From Undaria pinnatifida (lineage: Eukaryota > Sar > Phaeophyceae > Laminariales > Alariaceae), in NCBI GenBank assembly GCA_012845835.1, contig JABAKD010000021.1, positions 1,315,185 to 1,379,184 on the forward strand: a DNA stretch of 64,000 bases, read 5' to 3'. A model generated the notes under the pieces. It ran no database searches. It was given only the letters and a program-made list of their open reading frames with translations, and was not told where the DNA came from. Below, piece after piece: positions 27,623-34,592 of the stretch. The position numbers and the translations under genes are program-made. Each line of letters opens with the position of its first letter. The first letter of the stretch is position 1.

Positions 27623-30600
27623 CCCGCCCCGAATGCCCCCTTCTTCCCCACCACCCGCACCATCGCCTAGACCTAGCACCACACGTATAACAAACCCCTA
27701 CGTCTATGCCACCTAAAGCCCTTCCCTCCCCCCCCCCCCCTCGCCCCCACCCCCCACCTCCCTAACCCCCCCACCCCATCCCACCCCACCCCCTCGAACA
27801 CTCCGCCCTCTCTCTACTCACTGATTGTACGACTTACCCCAGGGTATACATGGAAAACTGGTGCATTCTTTCCAAAACCGTCACATTTATCCCCTCAAAA
27901 TAATGTATAGTTTCCGCGCACAGACTGAGCTGCCCCCACCCGCCCCACCCCCGCCCCCAACCCCCCCCCCCTATAATAAACTGGTGCATTTTTTTTTTTT
28001 TTTCCAAAACCGTCAGATTTATCCCCTTAAAAGGATTTATAGCTTTCACGCACAAATTGCCCGCCCGTCCGCCCCCCCCCCCCAGTTCCCCCCCCCCCCC
28101 CCCCCCCCCCCCCTTCCGCCCCCCTCCAACCCCGCTCGCTTTTGATCAAAACCAGGCCCCCACGTCCGTCAAAACTCCGCCCTCCCCTCACCGATTATTC
28201 GACTTACAGGATTCACTTGATAAACGGATACATTTCCCTCCACAGCTTGTCAGATTTTGTCCCCCTCAGAAACGGGTTTTATAGGTTCCGCGCACAGACT
28301 GACTAACATCACCCTGTTGACCCTGATAGCTACACTGTAGTTGTAAGGGGAGTCGCCGACCTATATCCTTAATGAGGACACACAACCCGTAATACGCGCG
28401 ATCGGAGTATCACACACAGCTTACAAGGATGAGTTTCGACAAAATATTCGATCTCACAGCTGGAGTGTATTTTCATTTTTATAATATATATACATTTTTT
28501 ATTCGTAAACTGGGATTGTTCATCGGTTCGTTTTTTTTTTCTTTCACTCAAAATCAGTATTTTGGGTGACGTATCTGATATAGAGCTCCCTCAAGGGATT
28601 AGGAGCCCCTGACACAACAATGGTTGACATCAATGGTTGGCAACAATGGTTGGTTGACAACAATGGTTGGTGCACGTCTTTCGTCGCGTGTGCTGGTACC
28701 GATATTGTGTTTTTTCACCGCACTCACGACGCTCTTTTTTCTTTCTTTTTCGGATTGTGTTGAGCAGGCCGAGGATCAGGGTCGGAGGGCGGACGCGATG
28801 TCTTTCTATGGGCTGTCGGGTGACTGGGACCAAATGGGGGCTTTGCTCGAGCGCGCGCTAGCGGAGAGGCTGAGGGTTGGGGCAGACAAACGCTCTTTCT
28901 GGAAGGTCGGCTCATTTGTACGCATCCTTACAGGAGCAACCTTCCAACGTGAAACCGGGATTGTAGCCCTATCTAGGCTTCTTATTTCACCTCTTTGAGA
29001 TTTCAGACGGAGAGTTGACCATCCTCTCTCTTTGACCATCCTCTCTATGACCTAGATCATGATATGTCCGAGCATCATAATCTGTCTGCCCCTCGGACAT
29101 ATCATGATCTAGATCATCTACCTGTGGATCACGTAGGGAATGGACGATGTTGGTTAGCGATGATGTGACATGGTGTCCGAACGACAAGATCTATGCAAAG
29201 ACTCTCTCGTACGGGACGGGTGCGCTATGATGCTACTCGTACTGCTGCGCGCGCCCACGCTACTGGCAGACGCTTCAAAAATATTACAATAATCGTCGGG
29301 GGGGACGTTGTCGCCATACTGTAATCGATATATAATCTGGTCCTTGAGAGATCAAGAAAGCGTGGGTTCCAAATTATCTTGAGCATAACCACTCCCGAAA
29401 ACAAAATGTTTCGCCGAAAAAATTAGACTTGATGGTTGTGGGGCGGACGAGCGCTCGTTCAACAATGATCGTCGTTTTTGTTCTTGTCCGGTAAACGGTA
29501 ACCCAGATGTAATACAGTCTTTGAAGGGTTAAGAAAGCGTGTGTTCCACACTATCTCTAGCATAGCCGCCCCCGAACTAAAGCGTTTCACGCGGAAATAT
29601 TGGACGGAGAGTTGTGGGGCGGACAAGCGTGCGTTCTGGAAGGTTGGCTCGGGCGCGAACACATCCGTACTGCTATAGGCTGTATAGTGTCGTGGTATTG
29701 CGCTGAGAAATACGTCGTCCTCACCCAGTAGGCCTTTGAGCGTGTTTGGAAACCCCACAGCCATTCCGGGGGTATCAGATAGTGCACCGAAGACAATATT
29801 TCTGGTACGGGTTTTGACGTGGCAGGCACATGTTTTTCAGGAGATCAAAGAACACGCGAATCGCCGCACGGAGACGCCACGTTGGGGGTGTGACCCTGGG
29901 CTGGGCTAGGAGTTGGCGCGGGGGTGGGTCTACGCCTCTTGTGATGTGATGAAAAACATGGAAGTGGTACCGGGTACCGGTTACCCGTGCAGCAGTATAC
30001 CTTTGCTGTGTAACGGGAGCATCTGTTGAGCATGGTAGCCGGGACTTCCACTAGGTTTGTATTCTCCTGGGCTCGTTCCGGTGCTCGATGCCATGATCTG
30101 ATTTTTTTCTTTTTTGTGTGTGTGTTGCGGTTTCTTTGTTGCGCAGGAAATCGGGACGACTGTGCACAAGCTGCTGCTGCGGATGATCTCGAAGTTCGAT
30201 GCCAACGAGGTAAAAGTGAAACCGCCAAATACATGAAACGCAGCTACCGTAATACGAAACCTTGGAATGTGGCGAGACGAAACGAAACCTTAAAAAGCGG
30301 GGGGGGGGGGGGGAGAAATGAAACCGTAAAAATAACGATGAAGCGAAACAGGGGATAGGGGATACAAGGGAGAGTGTATGTTATGGTTCGGTGCCAAAAA
30401 ACGATGTACCCGACATATTTCGCCGCCTGCTGGCGAGTGAGATTGTATCATTGATGAACATGAACACGGGGAAATCGACCAATACAAATAACGAGCGGCG
30501 TCAACCGCGGCCTCCTAGCATATCTGCAAGGGTATGTTTAGTTGGACACGGTAAATACTCAGGTATGTACCCGCTCGGGTACATACCCGAGTATCGTCAA

Positions 30601-33600
30601 TGACGATCAGATATGGTACCCGGGTACCCAAGAGTGCGTATATACCAGGTATAGGCTAAGCCGTGAACTCGTCTGTGCTGGTCGGTGTTGCTTGCCGTGT
30701 TACGTGCGCGGTGGCATTTTTTTAGTTCCTGTTTATGTACTCTGCGGTACCCGCTCGGGTACATGCCCGAGTATCACCAATAACGGTCATGCATGGTGCC
30801 CGGGTACCCTTGTGTTTATACCCAGGTATGGACTCAAGCTACGAACTCGTCTGGGCTGGTCGGTGCTGCTTCCCGGGTTACTTGCGGGGCGGTGGCTAGT
30901 TGTTTTTTCCTTTAGCTTTTTTCTAGAGTTTTCCTCCCCTTTTCAACTTGCCAACACCCACGGGGTTTCCAACCAACCACGTCCCGAAGGGGAAGTTTGT
31001 ATCCCACTAAAGAACCGGGGCTTTTTACGGGTCATCGCAAGACCGAGTTGGGTCGGGCCGGGAGGCTTCCCAATATATCGCGGGTCGAGTCGGATTGGGT
31101 CAGGAAGTTCTTCTCGATATGTCACGGGTCGGGTTGGGTCCGGTCAGAGCATTTTCAAGTATGACAAGTCGGGCCGGGTCAACCTGACCCGGTCCGACTC
31201 GCGAGAAGTGACCCGACCCGTGAAAATACCATAAAAATACCATATTGCATGTGTGGTAGGGGTCGGTCATGGGGTCAGTCGGTCTATGTGTCGGCCCGCG
31301 GTGTCCTCGTAGCGTATTTTGCTACCCACCAAGTGAGTCGTCTACTACTCAGCGGGCTCCCAGAATACCGAGGGAGCGAGCGAACGAGCGAAGGGTCGAG
31401 CCACGAAGTGATGAACGGACCTGTATGTCGAGCACGAATCCCGACCAACCCAAACGGACCAGTGGCATACCGACCATGCGTCCGGCCAATGAATCAGCAC
31501 GAACTAGACATGTAACGGCCATGTTTCCGACTAACCAATCACGCGAACGACCTAGCCATCAACTAGTGAACGGACCAACAGCCTGACGATCGCGTACCCA
31601 GCCGGCCAGTCATGCGAGCGGTCGAGCCACCGGCTCATTAATAGACCGATAACGTACCGATACCGTCTTCGGTCAACCCATCATAGCGAACCAAGCACAT
31701 TGGACCCTGTATCCGACCAACCAATCACACGAGCGGGCTTTCCATCAACCGATCAACGGACCAATAGCATGACGATCAAGCATCCGACCAACCGATGGCG
31801 TTTGAGCAGGCTCGCGAGCTGGTGACGGAAGGGGTGGGACAAATGCTCAGGCTCGTCGACTTCTACGACCTTCTCCAGAAGCAGCAGTGAGTCTTGTACA
31901 CGTACATGGCACAGTTAGTTGACTACTGCTGTACCCGGGCGTATGTTGTGCGACAGTGAGCCGTGCTCGGCACGGTAAAGTGTTGTACTCTGCAGCAGGG
32001 GTGGCGCTTTGTACGGCCTTTCTCCAGCACCAACAGGGAGTATTGTACTTCGTACGCGGTTAAGCAGAGTATGGTGTTGGGTGCGGTAGAGTGGGGTATA
32101 CGGTACGGTAAAACACCACACTTTCGGGTGGTGTTGGTACGGTTTCGCCTCTTGTGAGTCTCTTCAGAAGCGGAATCGAGTGTTTTTGTATGCTGCTGTA
32201 CAGTAAACTACTGAAGCTAGGTTTTGGGGTGTTTTTGGTGGTCAAAGGTGCCTGGGGTGGCGGGGATTGCGGTAGCATCAAGCGTCCAACACTGCTGTAT
32301 GTAAATGTGTTGTTCTTTGTTTTCCTACACCCCCCCCCCAACGCCCCTCACAAGTGGTTCTTAGTAGGATGCAGCTCACCCTTCATGCGACTCGCCGAAC
32401 ACCTCGCGGCGCTTCACGCTTGGTGCAAGCGAGATGTGCCTGGTTGGTAAAAACCCCACGTGCTCCGTCCCGGCATTGTAGGGATGCAAGGGTCTATGGT
32501 AGTAAGACTGCGGCTATGCATGAGATGATTGCACCCCCCCCCCCCTGCCTGCATTGAGTCTCGCAATTTGTACCACGTACGAGGTAGTTAGATGTTGATC
32601 ACTTTAGTCGTTGGGCCGGTGGGCTCTTGTCACCCAAACCCTTGCCACCGCCGCCGCTGCTCTTGCCGGAGCAGGCTGTTCAGGGCGTTGGTCGAACTCG
32701 AGCGAGCCAGCATGCTCCCGTCGTCTCAGGAGGAAGCGGCGGGGCTGGCCGCTAGGATAAGGCTGAGAGGCAAGGGCGACGCCGTCACCACCATTCTCCC
32801 CGAGGTCAGGTTCAGTCCTGTCCTGCCCTTTTCGACAGTACCGTACGCTACCCTTTCCCTGCCATTGGCGAACCCTTTCCCGTAGCCTGCCGTACCCTAC
32901 CCTACCCTACCCTACCCTACCCTACCCTGCCCTACCCTACCCTACCCTACCCTACCCTACCCTACCCTACCTTACCCTGCCCTACCCTGCCCTGCCCTAC
33001 CCCACCCTACCCTGCCCTACCTTACCCTACCCTACCTTACCCTACCCTACCCTACCCTACCCTACCCTACCCTACCCTACCCTACCCTACCCTACCCTAC
33101 CCTACCCTACCCTACCCTACCCTACCCTACCCTCACTAACCCGTCGCTGCCATTGCCCCACCTTAGGTTAGTCTACCCTATTTTTCCCCACCCGACCCCT
33201 GCCATACCCTTACCCTACCCTGCCCGTACCCTCCCCGTACCATTACCACTCATTTACCCTGCTCTAGCCAACCCTCCCCTCCCCTATACCCTTGCCCCAC
33301 GTTACCCCACCCCGACCCATCCTGCGTTTGCCCCGTCTCCCTTCCTCCTTCCCTCCTTCCCCGTTACTCTCTGCCTCTACGTCCCTGTTTCTCCTCCCCC
33401 CCTTTCTCCCCCCGTGTTTTGTTTTGTCGGGCACTGGATGGATGTGTGGGTGGGCGTTATGCTTCATCTGCTACTCCGAACATTTTTGCGACCTTTTGTT
33501 GACGCGATAAACCAGGCTCTTGAGAACGGCATGCAGTGTCTTAGGCACCACCACCTAGAGGTGAAGCGGGAGCTGCGCGGTAGTGCTCCCGACAGAATCG

Positions 33601-34592
33601 ACGTTGAGGAGTGGAGGGCATCCAGGGAGAAGGTGCGTAAAAGAAACAAGACGTTTATTTCTGTTTTTTTTTATTTTTCTTCATCCCATTTATTATCCTC
33701 GCACTGCTCTCGCTCTCCCTCCCAGTAGTAACTCAGATCCGGGGTCACATAGCGGGCCCTCCTCCCCTCTCCCCACTACGGTACGTGCCTTCATCTTTTT
33801 CGCGAGAAGGCTTCAGCATTTTCTTCCCTCGTTGAGTCGCGTCGAAGTATATTACGGGACATTCTTTGCCGGGCTTTTCATGACTCACGACGCGCCCCGT
33901 GGGTTGGGTCAGGAGGTGTTCGAAACCTCATGGGTCTGGTTGGGTCGGATCAGGAAGGTTTCAAAATATCAAGGGTCAGGTCGGGTCAGGTCATCCTCCA
34001 GCGCAAACGTCTGAATATTTATCGTTATAAAGTAACGTTTTAGTGCAATAGTGCTGTTTTTTGTGGGAGGAGCGCGGGGGGGGGGGGGGGGGGAGGATCC
34101 TTGCATCTGCCCAATTGTTTCCTGTCTAGTCATGAGGAAATGCTAATCGTTCGTGTTTTTTTTGTTTTGCGCGCTACGCGTGCCTGTTATTTTTGCGCTG
34201 TGGTTGATCTCGGCTAACGCTGCCGTTTGTTCGCTGTCGTTGTCTGTACCTCTGTCGTTGTTACCCCCCCCCCCCCTGGAAAATGCCTACTAAGCCCCCA
34301 ACCCCCAAAAATCGGACGTATCTCTGTCAGGAGTAGGAGCGGTGCCCCGTCTCGAAGGGAATGCGTCGTCAATGGTCACATGCCTACGGCAAGCAACAAG
34401 TGTGTACCCCCCCCTCCCCCCCCCCCCCCCCCTTCCCTCCCTCCCCCCCGCGCGCCCGTTTTGGGGCAGAGGCTAGCCGATCTGGAGAACAAAGGGCGAG
34501 CTATGGTGGGCATGGCGGGGCGACTGTCCGATCTGCTACCGGCCAGTTTCGTTGCCGATCTAAGCCGCCTCGAGGCAAACATCGTCAACTAG
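1443..34592 (+). CDS. NUP93: NUP93/NIC96-family nucleoporin, 21 visible exons, 5' partial
   Basis: Linker nucleoporin that anchors the inner ring of the nuclear pore. Exons: 1443-1553, 2465-2593, 3811-3942, 4216-4353, 5111-5223, 5497-5611, 8464-8574, 9715-9862, 11722-11815, 15647-15734, 16276-16359, 20546-20686, 21750-21914, 22628-22762, 25520-25585, 28768-28875, 30147-30209, 31810-31886, 32675-32804, 33516-33632, 34470-34592. Every junction keeps phase and gives about 795 aa (human NUP93 is 819). Blocks colinear with the family include [20 protein letters not shown] followed by [30 protein letters not shown], and a last exon ending LEANIVN then a stop. The first exon starts inside the domain, so an N-terminal exon of roughly 70-95 codons probably lies left of the window; the ATG at 1443 is only the first Met. 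Least certain are the borders of exons 22628 (AAG acceptor) and 30147. About 50 residues present in human between exons 13 and 14 were not found. Confidence 0.9.
1823..2034 (+). repeat. Interstitial telomere-like tract (TTAGGG/TTGGGG)
   Basis: About 210 bp of uninterrupted GGGTTA and GGGTTG hexamers with a few variants, inside the first visible NUP93 intron. A short reverse-strand stretch (ccctaaccccaaccctaat) sits at 1233-1254. The flanks are single-copy gene sequence on both sides, so this is not a chromosome end. Confidence 0.9.
6370..6552. repeat. Direct duplication, about 90-bp unit, two copies
   Basis: The unit running from the cacactaaaagcagtatgat block through gacgccttgacgggtcaaaa to ccgacatctccgccct is repeated at once with about 90% identity. 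It lies in the NUP93 intron 5612-8463; the remainder of 5612-6850 shows no feature I recognise. Confidence 0.7.
6868..6930 (+). pseudogene. Degraded copy of NUP93 exon 6
   Basis: gtcgacggcactctggcctt followed by a caggttcagttcctggagttgatggaa block matches the 3' half of the real exon at 5497-5611 (translations [18 protein letters not shown] and [18 protein letters not shown]). The donor has changed from AAG|GTAGGC to AAAG|GTTGGC. It lies 1.3 kb downstream in the following intron. Confidence 0.85.
7176..7460 (+). repeat. (GGGTC)n tract with inverted GACCC tail
   Basis: About 150 bp of nearly pure GGGTC pentamers, then about 60 bp of mixed sequence, then the complementary gacccgacccgactcgaccc and a final cgggtcgggtcatgacccgc. 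The two halves could pair. Related pieces occur at 21180-21330, 23574-23632, 31035-31240 and 33895-34005. Confidence 0.85.
8072..8285 (+). pseudogene. Two degraded tandem copies of NUP93 exon 7
   Basis: The real exon (8464-8574) encodes [21 protein letters not shown]. Copies at about 8075-8142 and 8207-8282 keep the ggtagacgcg and accgccaccggc blocks. The second keeps an acceptor (ctgtag) and reads [17 protein letters not shown] before a poly-G slippage. Intron segments between copies (ctaccaccac, tagttgttttt) are repeated too, so the duplicated unit is exon edge plus intron. Confidence 0.85.
8578..9270 (+). repeat. (GTG/GAT)n imperfect microsatellite
   Basis: Two long runs of imperfect ggtggtgatggtg on the plus strand, about 8578-8705 and 9000-9270, flanking a retrotransposon Gag fragment. 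Long reading frames here, rich in His, Thr or Val, are compositional artefacts. Confidence 0.85.
8750..8998 (+). mobile_element. Ty1/Copia-type Gag fragment
   Basis: The translation contains [25 protein letters not shown], a stop, then [18 protein letters not shown] and MYANRAMR. This pattern matches the Gag (UBN2-like) region of Copia retrotransposons as I remember it from brown-algal genomes. Only about 80 codons remain, broken by an in-frame TAA near 8897. No LTRs or Pol are visible. It sits between two GTG-rich tracts inside a NUP93 intron. Confidence 0.7.
10114..10395 (-). mobile_element. MITE-like element, copy 2 (inverted), followed by a partial copy
   Basis: Arms gcgtgctacgatagaggcgc and tatcgtagcaggcgtc enclose the family interior in reverse orientation (cccatggcctgagtacatag, cgacgattttgggttaagaa). 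A 3'-partial, more diverged copy follows directly at about 10400-10590 and ends cggagcacgcgtccc. Confidence 0.75.
10690..11040 (+). repeat. Tandem repeat, about 105-bp unit, three to four copies
   Basis: Unit containing ggccatcacgcggtctttca, tgcccatgataatgtggcga, gtgctggtgt and acctggtaccagatatttg. Another copy of its middle part sits at 11585-11645. It lies in the NUP93 intron 9863-11721. Confidence 0.7.
11046..11348 (+). repeat. (GTT)n tract joined to a dispersed about 100-bp element
   Basis: About 200 bp of GTT/GTC/GCT triplets runs into ctcacattaggtcgcatatt and then tcactctggagctgaggaat and accccagggaaaaa. The same junction, (GTT)n plus this roughly 100-bp body, recurs at about 56305-56415, so the triplet run and body appear to move as one unit. 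Confidence 0.75.
11945..12175 (+). repeat. Dispersed about 220-bp repeat, copy A
   Basis: Shares with 36955-37170, in the same orientation, the blocks atggggaaaaataaa, agctcaccacacttycacgt, catacrcgtcgtgtrtcgat, atagcgatagcgt and ccggcagcgcaagct. No coding signal and no obvious terminal repeats. Confidence 0.75.
12430..12920 (+). repeat. GGCGGT-type composite repeat, copy A
   Basis: Contains a few 'gataaggcggt' units, a gcgactggggaattgcgcac body, the gaataaggcgggtttccccg block, and a tail agaatatttcaaggacgtca leading into the roughly 55-bp motif (tactcatctttgcaagctgc). The same order recurs at 61855-62130; the minisatellite-bearing part recurs at 24490-25250 and 40655-41020. Confidence 0.75.
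13048..13310 (+). repeat. Tandem repeat, about 70-bp unit, four copies
   Basis: Unit: ggggggtaccccaattttcg, then ctcccgggtcaaagccaaaa, then aagggtatacctctgatcaa, then ggctgcggta. The second copy has a shortened spacer. It lies in the NUP93 intron 11816-15646. The rest of 13310-14280 holds a motif copy near 13590-13640 and a segment shared with 46370-46500. Confidence 0.85.
14280..14985 (-). repeat. Tandem array, about 120-bp unit, six to seven copies (GGCGGT family, inverted)
   Basis: Unit: gtgccaaccgatttcaacgg, then ccctatatcggttggccgcc, then ttattctaaccgccttgtat, then aggcg(c/t)atcccactgctgc and gtgtcttagcccata. The rggcggt core on the opposite strand relates it to the 24.5-25.1 kb array. 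Confidence 0.8.
14990..15350 (+). repeat. Direct duplication, about 210-bp unit
   Basis: tccatgtatggtcttatctt, acattatcccccactg, agccgatttaacttagcttg, aaccgggtgg and the tatcctgttgtcctgtgtcc block recur with the same order and spacing about 210 bp later. A third fragment (ttgttatcctgtgcccgtta) is at 15515-15555. Confidence 0.75.
15945..16258 (+). repeat. (GAT)n microsatellite
   Basis: About 310 bp of ATG/GAT triplets with GTG variants, ending just 17 bp before the exon at 16276. The poly-His and poly-Met frames through it are artefacts. Its closeness to the acceptor leaves only a short polypyrimidine stretch (gtttttctccgctctcag). Confidence 0.9.
17451..17486. other. Perfect 14-bp hairpin
   Basis: atatgcacttgggc and gcccaagtgcatat are perfect reverse complements separated by 8 nt. 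It lies in the NUP93 intron 16360-20545, about 300 bp before the OTU duplication. No adjacent T-run or coding feature gives it an obvious function. Confidence 0.8.
17830..17846 (+). promoter_or_regulatory. Twin TATA-like boxes upstream of OTU copy 1
   Basis: tataaagagatataaag, two overlapping TATAAAG matches, 29-45 nt upstream of the ATG at 17875. The same arrangement precedes copy 2. Confidence 0.45.
17875..18312 (+). pseudogene. Truncated OTU-domain gene, copy 1
   Basis: Shares the first 128 codons of the complete copy at 18523, including the acidic Asn/Ser-rich leader and the catalytic GDGACLLRC block. After GANQ the frame enters unrelated sequence and stops 17 codons later, so the region holding the catalytic His is missing. 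The breakpoint reads CAAG|GTCATG, which could also act as a splice donor, so splicing into the second copy cannot be excluded. Most likely it is an inactive duplicate. Confidence 0.7.
18478..18494 (+). promoter_or_regulatory. Twin TATA-like boxes upstream of OTU copy 2
   Basis: Same twin TATAAAG arrangement as copy 1, ending 29 nt before the ATG at 18523. This supports the gene having its own promoter inside the NUP93 intron. Confidence 0.5.
18523..19170 (+). CDS. OTU-family cysteine protease (deubiquitinase-like), intron-nested
   Basis: Single-exon frame of 215 aa. Residues about 23-62 are a low-complexity Asp/Asn/Ser leader. An OTU-like domain follows: [15 protein letters not shown] places Asp72 and nucleophile Cys75 as in OTU proteases, [11 protein letters not shown] and [14 protein letters not shown] fit the middle of the fold, and SFHYASLR near the C-terminus supplies the expected His (about residue 205). 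OTU enzymes cleave ubiquitin chains. Many genomic copies belong to transposons or large DNA viruses, and no terminal repeats were found here to decide. The gene lies in the same orientation inside a NUP93 intron. Its codon use is A/T-richer and Asn/Gln-richer than the host exons, suggesting a different origin. Confidence 0.75.
   Translation: MCTQQTISAANIGISARGKILDTENTQQIDTNDSSNSSDSRTNPSDSENDQDNNSGNNNNSGQWSIIPEIGDGACLLRCISRRVHNNPALHHIVRAHIIAHITTNLYTVIPGSGFNTFHDSILAGANQELVEVAGSQPTTYSSVEEYLHFMSQPYAYATNVELVAATQLYGVDFRITYHTEPQQYPNPPPPKVCDILLYYPHSFHYASLRYTPSA
19561..19608 (+). repeat. Short interstitial TTAGGG tract
   Basis: Four ttaggg units, then two variants with an inserted 'ctaggg', in the NUP93 intron before the 20546 exon. 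Confidence 0.85.
19641..20310 (+). pseudogene. Five degraded tandem copies of the 5' edge of NUP93 exon 12
   Basis: The real exon (20546-20686) starts tag|gagcgcgtgagcggaa and gggacgcgatgaggcgttt. Copies of this edge lie near 19641, 19805, 19981, 20150 and 20254, each preceded by a T-rich tract and, in several, an AG (taggagcgcgtgagcgggag; ggagcttgtgagcgggaggg; taggagctcgtgatcgggga). Spacing is 104-292 bp. Only the acceptor-proximal 30-45 nt of coding sequence is retained. Confidence 0.85.
21180..21330. repeat. GGGTC-family inverted repeat
   Basis: aaatctcgcgggacgagtcg, acgggtcgggtca, then gacccgacccgtcccgcgag and gacccgacccgtgaaaaccc. The halves are complementary. The motif 'cccgtgaaaaccctt' at its edge recurs near 31210. 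Confidence 0.65.
21340..21660 (+). repeat. Dispersed repeat rich in C-runs
   Basis: cctcgaaagggatgcgtggt, then caatggtcaaatgcg and aagcaacaaatgagtacg followed by a C-run also occurs at about 34345-34415 and 59825-59905. At 59.8 kb it is followed by a 'gcgactcgccgaacacctc' body, which may be its second half. 21600-21645 holds three copies of cccaattaggattacg. Confidence 0.65.
22221..22500 (+). pseudogene. Two degraded tandem copies of NUP93 exon 14
   Basis: Real exon 22628-22762 starts ccaag|gtctgcgcggaatac and contains ctgctccttcctcttcccat and gcggtggactgcct. Copies at about 22221-22310 and 22410-22498 keep cccaaggt, gctgctcct, and the gacggactgcctgtcgagcc block; both then read caatttgaa(t/c)acctt. 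Intervening C-rich intron is repeated too. The functional copy is the last. Confidence 0.85.
23051..23327 (+). mobile_element. MITE-like element, copy 3
   Basis: Arms gacgcattctacaatagagg and cctctatcgtagcacgcgtc. Interior: cgtctgaaacggtttctgaa, ggctccttaaccccaaaatc, gtgattctcgttcaatacct, aggccatgggattattccat. This is the most complete copy in the window for defining the family. Confidence 0.8.
23574..23632 (+). repeat. GACCCGACCCCAC pentamer-derived tract
   Basis: Short run of gacccgaccccacccgaccc units; a member of the GGGTC family read on the opposite strand. Confidence 0.7.
24490..25250 (+). repeat. GGCGGT minisatellite, about 33-bp unit, some 18 copies, with flanking body
   Basis: Unit: ataaggcggtctgagtaagg then cggtatcccgat. 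Copies vary at a few positions. The array ends in a non-repeated body (ggcttggcacggctggatga, gaataaggcgggttcccccg, ataaggcggtcacattgctc) shared with the three other members of this repeat family. It fills much of the NUP93 intron 22763-25519. 23640-24490 also has a direct duplication of about 65 bp at 23960-24095. Confidence 0.9.
25715..26440 (+). pseudogene. Five-copy 140-bp tandem array of NUP93 exon 15
   Basis: The real exon (25520-25585) encodes [21 protein letters not shown] plus K. Copies begin near 25717, 25857, 25996, 26137 and 26277, a steady period of 139-142 bp. Two still translate cleanly ([40 protein letters not shown]). Most end aag|gtca(g/a)g, a plausible donor. All share intron sequence such as gttacg(t/c)ttcg and gtgaaaccgtc. 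None has a good acceptor just upstream, so they are probably decayed copies rather than alternative exons. Confidence 0.9.
26826..26884 (+). pseudogene. Degraded copy of the 5' edge of NUP93 exon 16
   Basis: gttttgagcgggccgaggat, then cagggcctcaggaactgacgcgatg, mirrors the border of the real exon at 28768 (gtgttgagcag|gccgaggatcaggg...gacgcgatg). The acceptor AG is lost (gcgg). It lies 1.9 kb upstream in the preceding intron. Confidence 0.8.
26936..27197 (+). mobile_element. MITE-like element, copy 4
   Basis: Starts gacgcgtcctacgatagagg and ends gtggtgcacctcaatcgttt-ctcgcgtt. Interior: ctccttaatccaaaatcgtc and taggccattggatttttcat. A further 5'-end fragment (ctgctacgatcgaggtgtca) follows at 27230-27300. 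Confidence 0.7.
27405..28500 (+). repeat. Composite repeat with long C-runs, copy A
   Basis: Ordered blocks: gtgtatttgaatgttatttg, long poly-C runs, ctcattatctttctagagcc, agcaccac(g/a)cgtataacaa, an ataaactggtgcattt block, and at the end acacaacccgtaatacgcgc plus gatcggagtatcacacacag. The reverse complement of the same set occupies about 46030-48960 in the alpha-SNAP gene. Frames rich in Pro are artefacts of the C-runs. Confidence 0.85.
29049..29115. other. 24-bp hairpin with 19-nt loop
   Basis: Left arm gacctagatcatgatatgtc-cgag pairs with ctcggacatatcatgatcta-gatc, one mismatch in 24. It lies in the NUP93 intron 28876-30146, which otherwise contains a direct duplication of about 170 bp (29330-29470 and 29500-29650). 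Confidence 0.85.
30545..30895 (+). repeat. Direct duplication, about 190-bp unit, with internal palindromes
   Basis: Both copies carry cgggtaca(t)(a/g)cccgagtat, ggt(a/g)cccgggtaccc, and cgaactcgtctg(t/g)gctggtcggtg. The first contains the perfect palindrome gtatgtacccg-ct-cgggtacatac. A third fragment (cgtctgggctggtcggtgtt) is at 5668-5695. Confidence 0.75.
31035..31240. repeat. GGGTC-family inverted repeat
   Basis: gttgggtcgggccgggaggc, tatcgcgggtcgagtcggat, tcacgggtcgggttgggtcc, then gcgagaagtgacccgacccg and tgaaaat. Same layout as 21180-21330; a weaker relative lies at 33895-34005. Confidence 0.65.
31375..31805 (+). repeat. Degenerate tandem repeat, about 65-bp unit
   Basis: Variants of accaaccaatcacgcgagcg, catcaaccgatcaacggacc and aatagcatgacgatcaagca occur six or more times up to the acceptor of the exon at 31810. 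Confidence 0.65.
32885..33140 (+). repeat. (CCCTA)n pentamer tract
   Basis: About 250 bp of taccc units with gccct and ttacc variants. It is a five-base rather than six-base telomere-like repeat. It starts 80 bp after the exon ending at 32804. Confidence 0.9.

Noticed and set aside
29836-29880. Degraded copy of NUP93 exon 17 (gagatcaaagaacacgcgaa)
   Set aside because: Only the first few bases after a cag acceptor resemble the exon at 30147; too weak to claim.
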